Made by a program: the position numbers and the translations under genes
Assembly (NCBI GenBank): GCA_023144005.1
Contig: JAGLGN010000035.1
Coordinates: 1-20,388 of the forward strand
Direction of reading: 5' to 3'
From: a bacterium
Lineage (GTDB): Bacteria; AUK180
DNA length: 20,388 nucleotides
The notes under the pieces: generated by a model
The model's input: the letters and a program-made list of their open reading frames with translations, nothing else
Told to the model about the DNA's origin: nothing
Databases searched by the model: none
Shown: piece by piece, positions 15,859 to 20,388 of the stretch
How positions within the stretch are numbered: position 1 is the first letter of the stretch
Layout of the letters: each line of letters begins with the position of its first letter

Positions 15859-16578
15859 ATGAAGATGCGCTATTTTTTATTCATAGCAGTATTAGTACTA
15901 TTAGGATGTATGGAGAACAAAATGATAAAACCGGAAGAGGATCACTTTGAGAAACAGCGCAGTGAAATGGTGGAATATCAGATCAAGGCCAGAGGGATAA
16001 GCGCGCCGGATGTGCTATCGGCAATGCTGAAGGTTGAAAGACATCTCTTTGTGACCGAGGCAAGCAAGAGATACGCATATGCAGATCACCCCCTGCCTAT
16101 CGGCTATGGTCAAACGATATCTCAACCCTATATTGTCGCATTTATGACCGAGGCAGCAAAATTGAAAAATGAGCATAAGGTTCTTGAGATCGGCACCGGT
16201 TCGGGCTATCAGGCAGCGGTACTTGGCGAGATCGCTTCCAGTGTATTCACGATCGAGATCCAGGAAAACCTTTGTGAAGAAGCACGCAAACGCCTGAAAG
16301 ATCTTGGCTATGACCATATTACCGTGATCTGCGGTGACGGATACAAAGGACTGCCCGACGAAGCGCCATTTGACAGAATAATCGTAACCGCCGCGCCCAC
16401 GAAGATACCGCAGCCGCTTTTGGATCAATTGAAGATCGGTGGAATACTGGTTATTCCGGTAGGCTCCGGCTTGCAGGAAATGATATTGGCGGAAAAAACA
16501 ACGGACGGGATCATACAAAAGGAGATTCTCTCCGTCCGTTTTGTACCGCTTGTGGATGAGAAAGGTAAGCAGTACTAG
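15859..16578 (+). CDS. pcm: Protein-L-isoaspartate O-methyltransferase with lipoprotein signal peptide
   Basis: A 239-residue AdoMet-dependent repair methyltransferase acting on isoaspartyl residues of aged proteins. The PIMT hallmark IGYGQTISQPYIVA (81-94), AdoMet motif I VLEIGTGSGYQAAVL (108-122), the GDGYKGLP loop (159-166) and VTAAP..IPQPLL (176-188) are all intact. Unlike the usual cytosolic enzyme it starts with a basic-hydrophobic signal and a lipobox ending LLGC (C17), so it should be a lipid-anchored exported protein; the residue after the cysteine is Met. How AdoMet would reach an exported enzyme is unclear. AGGAGGA four bases before ATG 15859 fixes the start. It is divergent from the methyl-cycle operon that regenerates its cofactor precursor. 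Confidence 0.93.
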   Translation: MKMRYFLFIAVLVLLGCMENKMIKPEEDHFEKQRSEMVEYQIKARGISAPDVLSAMLKVERHLFVTEASKRYAYADHPLPIGYGQTISQPYIVAFMTEAAKLKNEHKVLEIGTGSGYQAAVLGEIASSVFTIEIQENLCEEARKRLKDLGYDHITVICGDGYKGLPDEAPFDRIIVTAAPTKIPQPLLDQLKIGGILVIPVGSGLQEMILAEKTTDGIIQKEILSVRFVPLVDEKGKQY

Positions 16579-16590
16579 CGTATTTTCACG

Positions 16591-16620
16591 TGTGAAGTCT
16601 GAAGTGTGAAGTGCAAAGTG
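16591..16620 (+). repeat. Degenerate TGTGAAGT repeats
   Basis: Three imperfect copies of a unit like TGTGAAGT follow the pcm-like stop codon. It is low-complexity spacer DNA in the convergent gap 16579-16868, which otherwise holds the two motifs at 16724 and 16838 and no gene. Confidence 0.5.
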
Positions 16621-16723
16621 GGAAAATGCAATGAAGGATGAAGATTGTTCAAAGGTTCAATGTTGAGAAATAGATAGCCGGTTTGTAGGATGATAAGGTG
16701 ATAGGTTTGTAGGTGGAGAAAGA

Positions 16724-16748
16724 GATTCCCAATCCGGTTGGAAATGAC
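16724..16748 (-). repeat. 25-bp palindromic repeat (ATTCCCAA-TTGGGAAT type), copy 1
   Basis: Inverted relative to 20258-20282, with 22 of 25 bases identical. The stem is ATTCCCAA with TTGGAAAT (one mismatch) around a 5-base loop. It is an intergenic element between convergent genes. Confidence 0.6.
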
Positions 16749-16829
16749 AAAAAAGAGAGTGGATGACATTCAAAGAGGTGTGTGAATAATGTTTACGCGT
16801 GATTCTATATTTTACAAGCGACTCTATTG

Positions 16830-16856
16830 ACGAAAAGCGAAATAGTGATTTTTCGT
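16830..16856. terminator. Weak bidirectional hairpin between convergent genes
   Basis: ACGAAAA (16830-16836) and TTTTCGT (16850-16856) form a 7-bp AT-rich stem around a 13-base loop, 12 bases beyond the glycosyltransferase stop. It overlaps the 25-bp motif. The low GC content and lack of a following T-tract make it a poor terminator. Confidence 0.2.
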
Positions 16857-16862
16857 TTACGG
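16838..16862 (+). repeat. 25-bp dispersed motif, copy 2
   Basis: It begins CGAAATAGTG and ends TTTACGG; 22 of 25 bases match the copy at 111-135. Unlike the other two copies it is not accompanied by the 60-bp palindromic block at the usual 50-bp distance. Confidence 0.55.
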
Positions 16863-16868
16863 AGGCGA

Positions 16869-18968
16869 TTATTTAGATATTTCCAGAAGTGTGAATCTGG
16901 TATCCGGACAGCCAATGATCGCTATGCGGTTATCCCCTTTTTTATCGGGATCATACATACCCACGAAAAGAGTAAATTCTCCCTCAGGATCTGAGGGAAG
17001 TTCAAAGAAAAAGGAATCCATGACGATCTCCCCGTTATCCCATCGCTGAAGCGGATAGATATTATTTGTGATATAATGGTCACGATTAACTCTTCGGCCC
17101 TCATTATCAATATGAATAAGCATTTTAAGATCTCTAGTGACGGGTTGTGAGGTTTTCATGAATAGCTCGATCTTGAATTGATCATCACCGAGACGAAAAA
17201 GCTGATAGCCCAGTATCTCTATCCCGTTTTGAAATATTACCTTTTTGACTGTCATATCTACCGGAGCCCGTTCCAGTCGAATATTCAATTCATCCAGAAG
17301 TGCTGCCTTGTCAACTCTGTATAACTCATACTCTAATCCTGAGTCAAGAAGTCCTTTAATGCGCTCATTTACTTCAGGCAAGTCAGCGTTCAAAGGTTCT
17401 GTGAACCAGTCTCCCCTATTGCTGCCATTCAAGGCCGCTACCCTCTTTATAAACTTAAATTCAGACAGAATACTCTTGCTGCTCTCGATCAGATCATAAT
17501 GCTCATTAATGACTATCAGATCTACATTATTGTACGCGATATATTCCCTGAGCCGCTTTGCATCAGCATCGGTTGGAAATGGGATATGATGAAGTCCCAT
17601 ATAATATGGAATATCATTAGAAAAACCCATTATATTCAGGGCATCAGAGCCCTTTTCTCTCAAGTATACCGCCGCGTTTTTGTGCAGGATATATTTATCC
17701 GTGTACATATTGTATGTATAGTCCAGAGGCGGGATATTTCCAAGGTGCACCACTGCGTAGATCAGGATGAATAAAGAGGTAAATACGGCTCCTGCCGGGC
17801 GTTTGCTCAAATAATGCAATGCCTGCGCTATAAAGGTCAGAAAGAGCGGCAAAAGGAAAAGCACATAACGCGCATCTACTGTATAATCCACCATCGCGAT
17901 CGGAAGCAGAATAAAAAAACCGACAATTGGCAGAAGATATTTCATACCGGCGCGATTGCTGAAGATAAAGATCAGAACACCGAAAAATATAGAGAGCAGG
18001 ATCAGATCGTTCTTGATGAATTTGCCCCTGACCCTCTTTGCGATGTGCATGAGATTTCTGCCGTATCGCCGAATCAATTTTTTTATATTCAGATCTTTGC
18101 GGTCCCGGAACAGCTCACCTTCGACAATTTCTCTGCCGGAGCGAGCTAATTTGTTCTTCATGAGTGCGTAATCCCCTTCCGCTTTGGGGAAAAAGGTGAA
18201 GTGATATTGTCTCGCGCCAACGCTCATCCTGCCTGATACATCATTCAAAAAGCCAAGGTACGGTATGGTCAAGGTGAAAAAAATGAGTACAAATACAGAG
18301 TAGAGCCAAAGATGATAAAAGGAAGACATCCGCTTCTTTATTACCATATAGATAAAGAGCAGGATCGTCCAGAAAAACAGAAATATTCCTTCGGTGCGGG
18401 TAAGATATGCGGCAGCAGCGGCTAAAGAAAGTAAAACGCCGCTTCTCACATTCGGCTTGATAAGGAATTTTGCGTATATAACAAGATAAAGAAAGACAAA
18501 TAATGTAAAAAGGATATTTGTATTCACATCGATGGAATAATCCAGAAGGGTTGAATTCAAGGTGAAAAGTACGATAGTCAATGCCGCGATATACCTTGAT
18601 GATATTCGTTTTACAAAGTAGAAGACCGGGAAAATGAGCAATGACCCTGAGATTATCGCGACTAATTTAACGGATAATACAGCATTGGAAGTGATTTTGA
18701 AAAAGAGCGAAGATATGAATATATACAACGGCGGCCAGACAAGGTCAAATAGCGGAGCCTGCCCGCTGGTCCATCCTGCAGTTATCCTCGCTAATTCTAT
18801 TGCGTCTTCCGTGAGAAAATTGTAATAATTCCAAAAGATCAGGCGTGTCACAAGGGAGATCAGGAATCCGCACCACAATATATATAGTGAATGTTTTTCT
18901 ACAGTTTCCGTGAATATTTGATACCCTTTCACATATCTGGAATTCAATTTCTCTAAATATTCTCTCAT
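16869..18968 (-). CDS. GT39/ArnT-like polytopic membrane glycosyltransferase with C-terminal soluble domain
   Basis: A 699-residue inner-membrane protein of the GT-C fold, which transfers sugars from polyprenyl-phosphate donors to extracytoplasmic acceptors. After TM1 (about 28-48) comes the first external loop with FLTEDAIELAR; D55 is the likely catalytic acid-loop residue. About ten further hydrophobic segments follow to about 410, including LTRTEGIFLF (189-198). The region from about 425 is soluble; its last 130 residues (VIFQNGIEILGYQLF to the end) look like the beta-sandwich tail seen on many bacterial members. Acceptor and sugar cannot be told. The start is taken at ATG 18968: the 45 codons upstream translate degenerate GTGAATA repeats into a Phe/Ser-rich stretch that is probably not coding. 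No clear ribosome site is present, so the start is uncertain. Confidence 0.8.
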   Translation of the reverse strand: MREYLEKLNSRYVKGYQIFTETVEKHSLYILWCGFLISLVTRLIFWNYYNFLTEDAIELARITAGWTSGQAPLFDLVWPPLYIFISSLFFKITSNAVLSVKLVAIISGSLLIFPVFYFVKRISSRYIAALTIVLFTLNSTLLDYSIDVNTNILFTLFVFLYLVIYAKFLIKPNVRSGVLLSLAAAAAYLTRTEGIFLFFWTILLFIYMVIKKRMSSFYHLWLYSVFVLIFFTLTIPYLGFLNDVSGRMSVGARQYHFTFFPKAEGDYALMKNKLARSGREIVEGELFRDRKDLNIKKLIRRYGRNLMHIAKRVRGKFIKNDLILLSIFFGVLIFIFSNRAGMKYLLPIVGFFILLPIAMVDYTVDARYVLFLLPLFLTFIAQALHYLSKRPAGAVFTSLFILIYAVVHLGNIPPLDYTYNMYTDKYILHKNAAVYLREKGSDALNIMGFSNDIPYYMGLHHIPFPTDADAKRLREYIAYNNVDLIVINEHYDLIESSKSILSEFKFIKRVAALNGSNRGDWFTEPLNADLPEVNERIKGLLDSGLEYELYRVDKAALLDELNIRLERAPVDMTVKKVIFQNGIEILGYQLFRLGDDQFKIELFMKTSQPVTRDLKMLIHIDNEGRRVNRDHYITNNIYPLQRWDNGEIVMDSFFFELPSDPEGEFTLFVGMYDPDKKGDNRIAIIGCPDTRFTLLEISK

Positions 18969-19018
18969 CGTGAGATTATCGGATATTTGGGATGAGAAGT
19001 CAAGAAGAAAGTGCGAGG

Positions 19019-19055
19019 TGAATAAAAATAGTGAATAGTGAAAAATGAATAGTGA
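19019..19055 (+). repeat. Degenerate GTGAATA tandem repeats
   Basis: Four imperfect copies of GTGAATA separated by A-rich bases. Read on the minus strand it gives a spurious hydrophobic N-terminal extension to the glycosyltransferase. Confidence 0.55.
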
Positions 19056-19085
19056 ATAATGTGAGAAAAGAGAACGTAAATACAT

Positions 19086-19110
19086 CCGTAACCGGAAAAG
19101 CAATATTTCG
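19086..19110 (-). repeat. 25-bp dispersed motif, copy 3
   Basis: Inverted relative to 111-135 with one difference in 25. The 50-bp distance to the 60-bp block is the same as in the left-hand composite. Confidence 0.7.
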
Positions 19111-19160
19111 TTTCCTTAATTAAAACCATTCGTTAAAATAATAGAACGCCGGAGCGAAGT

Positions 19161-19220
19161 AAGATATGGGACATGTCGTACGCTAAAGGCGTTCGTCTGT
19201 CCCGATGTAAAAGTTCCAAG
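19161..19220 (-). repeat. 60-bp interspersed palindromic repeat, copy B
   Basis: Inverted copy of 1-60, 55 of 60 identical. Its apical stem is ACGCC with AGCGT around TTT, carrying one compensatory pair change and one lost pair relative to copy A; all other positions are unchanged. Confidence 0.8.
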
Positions 19221-19260
19221 CGAAGAGTTGAAAATTGTGAAGCAATTGTACACTCTTCGC
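19220..19260. repeat. Imperfect 41-bp hairpin
   Basis: GCGAAGAGT (19220-19228) pairs perfectly with ACTCTTCGC (19252-19260); inside it AATTG pairs with CAATT around TGAAG. It abuts copy B of the 60-bp repeat and has no equivalent after copy A as far as visible (copy A is at the window edge). It has no T-tract, so it is not an obvious terminator. Confidence 0.5.
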
Positions 19261-19320
19261 AATGTATAGAATCACCTGTAGTCGTTATTGCCTATTCCCT
19301 CCGTTCATTTATCTCCATTT

Positions 19321-19342
19321 GGGCAGACGCGCAGGTCTGCCC
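19321..19342. repeat. GGGCAGAC palindromic element
   Basis: A perfect 8-bp stem, GGGCAGAC with GTCTGCCC, around GCGCAG. Similar GGCAGAC/GTCTGCC elements recur between genes in many bacterial genomes, to my recollection. It has a single copy in this window. Confidence 0.5.
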
Positions 19343-19354
19343 CTACAATTCTAA

Positions 19355-19383
19355 TTGACTTATTCCGGGCTTTTTGATTAAAT
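19355..19383 (+). promoter_or_regulatory. Candidate promoter of the tRNA gene
   Basis: TTGACT (19355-19360), a 17-base spacer, TTAAAT (19378-19383). Expected initiation is within a few bases of the mature tRNA 5' end at 19393. Confidence 0.5.
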
Positions 19384-19392
19384 ACTTCTGTT

Positions 19393-19466
<74 letters not shown>

Positions 19467-19481
19467 TATTTGAGGAGTTCA

Positions 19482-20207
19482 ATGGAATTTTACCGCATAC
19501 TGTCTTATCTGCTCGTTCTTGCTTCATTTATCATAATCATAATTTCTGCTGTCAGAAATAAGATCACCTTATCCTGCCCTATCAAAAAAGCAGGTAAAAA
19601 GGGAATTATCCACGCTATGATATTCGGAGTATTTCTTGTTCTCTTCATCATCTTTCTTGATAAACCCTTAAAGGATCTTTTTCAGAGCCTGTCAGCGATC
19701 GAGCCATTTATGAAGGCGGCGGATCATGTGGGGAACGGAAGGTATCAGTATCCGGTGCTGGCATTTCTTTTCGTTACCGCATCGATATTCTCGTTTCCCA
19801 AACTTAAAAGGATATTTGCGGTCTCACTCTTCTCTTCTGTAGTCGCAGGATTATTAAATCAGATCCTCAAATTCGTTACACATAGAGCAAAACCCTATAT
19901 TTCCGAGAATCCGCTGGATTTCTTTAGATTTGACCTTTCCATTCAAATGGATAAATTGCTGAGCGTGGATTTTAAGAGTTTCGCATCCGGACATACGGTG
20001 ATCGCATTTGCCGCCATTACACCGATTGCTCTCGCGGTGAAGAACAAAGCATTGAGAATATTGATCCTTTTAATCCCCTTCTCCACTGGCCTTGCAAGGG
20101 TTTACTTGAATAAACACTGGTTCTCTGATGTTATAGTCGGAGCTCTGATAGGTTATTATTTCACAAAGAATATCTTCTTTTCTACCAGTGATCAGATTCA
20201 AAATTAG
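19482..20207 (+). CDS. PAP2-superfamily membrane phosphatase
   Basis: A 241-residue polytopic membrane protein of the type 2 phosphatidic acid phosphatase family, which dephosphorylates lipid phosphates or polyprenyl diphosphates. The C1 motif is K130-x6-K137-P138 (usually K-x6-R-P, so Arg is replaced by Lys). The C2 motif is FASGH (167-171, usually PSGH), containing the proton-donor His. The C3 motif is R206-x5-H212-x3-D216 with the nucleophile H212. About five or six hydrophobic segments surround them (7-24, 43-60, 90-105, 111-127, 171-186, 190-206). ATG 19482 is preferred because GGAG lies four bases before it; a TTG at 19470 is in frame. The substrate is unknown; undecaprenyl diphosphate or phosphatidylglycerophosphate are family precedents. 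It follows the tRNA closely. Confidence 0.85.
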   Translation: MEFYRILSYLLVLASFIIIIISAVRNKITLSCPIKKAGKKGIIHAMIFGVFLVLFIIFLDKPLKDLFQSLSAIEPFMKAADHVGNGRYQYPVLAFLFVTASIFSFPKLKRIFAVSLFSSVVAGLLNQILKFVTHRAKPYISENPLDFFRFDLSIQMDKLLSVDFKSFASGHTVIAFAAITPIALAVKNKALRILILLIPFSTGLARVYLNKHWFSDVIVGALIGYYFTKNIFFSTSDQIQN

Positions 20208-20257
20208 AGGATAGAGGCTAGAGGTTCGAGGTTAGTGCAGAAAAAGGAATCACATTC

Positions 20258-20282
20258 GTCATTCCCAACTCGATTGGGAATC
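20258..20282 (+). repeat. 25-bp palindromic repeat (ATTCCCAA-TTGGGAAT type), copy 2
   Basis: The perfect 8-bp stem ATTCCCAA with TTGGGAAT around CTCGA is 22 of 25 identical to the inverted copy at 16724-16748. It follows a degenerate GAGGTTAG-like stretch (20207-20236) downstream of the phosphatase. Confidence 0.6.
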
Positions 20283-20360
20283 CATCTTTTCATTATTAGC
20301 ATATGTTTTTCTCACATCATTTCATGATGCTTAAAAAGAAAGATATATATATTAGTGTTC

Positions 20361-20385
20361 CGAAAGGGGTTCTCTTTTCCTTTCG
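20361..20385. repeat. Hairpin at the window edge
   Basis: CGAAAGG (20361-20367) pairs with CCTTTCG (20379-20385) around an 11-base loop. The window ends three bases later, so its role (terminator, repeat or leader structure) cannot be judged. Confidence 0.3.
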
Positions 20386-20388
20386 CTT

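Larger units (their letters stand above)
18969..19392. other. Repeat-rich spacer between glycosyltransferase and tRNA
   Basis: About 420 bp without a gene. In order it holds degenerate GTGAATA repeats, the 25-bp motif, the 60-bp palindromic repeat, a long imperfect hairpin, a GGGCAGAC palindrome, and the tRNA promoter. Open frames crossing it simply read through the repeats. Confidence 0.75.

Noticed and set aside
19019-19055. Short tandem units as a CRISPR array
   Set aside because: Units are about 7 bp and degenerate, with no regular spacers and no cas genes.
18969-19103. 45-residue N-terminal extension of the glycosyltransferase
   Set aside because: It is a translation of degenerate GTGAATA repeats and neighbouring repeat DNA; similar spacer repeats occur after the pcm-like gene, so it is unlikely to be protein.
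20075-20082. CCCTTCTC, the reverse of the Bacillus SpoIIIE/SftA-type octamer, pointing toward the dif candidate
   Set aside because: One octamer inside a coding region is expected by chance in a window this size; no skewed series was seen.

Overview
The window (20,388 bp, moderately AT-rich) reads as a Gram-negative-type bacterial chromosome. Evidence for this is a lipoprotein signal peptide, sigma70-like promoters such as TTGACA-N17-TACAAT, Shine-Dalgarno sites, and many short palindromic or degenerate repeats between genes. No phage, IS or CRISPR structure is visible. I cannot assign a phylum. Repeat-rich spacers, a Thermotoga-like split methionine synthase and giant cyclase-STAND-TPR proteins would suit an uncultured candidate-phylum bacterium, but that is only an impression.

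Layout. (1) 1-273: spacer with an interspersed palindromic repeat whose partner lies inverted at 19086-19220. (2) 274-5719, plus strand: a possible 28-codon leader ORF, a divergent class II photolyase-like flavoprotein, a small cupin, and a 1227-residue protein built like mammalian soluble adenylyl cyclase (C1-C2 cyclase pair, STAND/AAA NTPase, seven 40-residue TPRs). (3) 5720-6760: a 1-kb non-coding gap with a candidate dif (XerC/XerD) site at 6064-6091, DnaA-box-like 9-mers, and a hand-counted GC-skew change across the site. (4) 6761-10747, minus strand: a second, paralogous soluble-adenylyl-cyclase-like protein, so the two giants converge on the dif candidate. (5) 10835-15659, minus strand: a tightly overlapping methyl-cycle operon made of a homocysteine methyltransferase/MTHFR fusion, a free-standing B12 methionine synthase activation protein, and MetH lacking that domain. 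(6) 15859-16578, plus strand: divergent from the operon, a lipoprotein-type protein-L-isoaspartate methyltransferase under a strong promoter. (7) 16869-18968, minus strand: a GT39/ArnT-like membrane glycosyltransferase. (8) 18969-19392: a repeat-rich spacer. (9) tRNA-Arg(CCG), then a PAP2-family membrane phosphatase.

How the parts relate. The three met genes together regenerate methionine from homocysteine and methyl-folate, including MetH reactivation; the divergent Pcm consumes the resulting AdoMet. The two cyclase proteins keep the full catalytic residue set split between C1 and C2, as in the mammalian enzyme, but lack its bicarbonate-binding residues; if active, they probably answer to ligands sensed by the NTPase/TPR half. 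Gene orientation, the dif candidate and the skew change together suggest the window spans the replication terminus.
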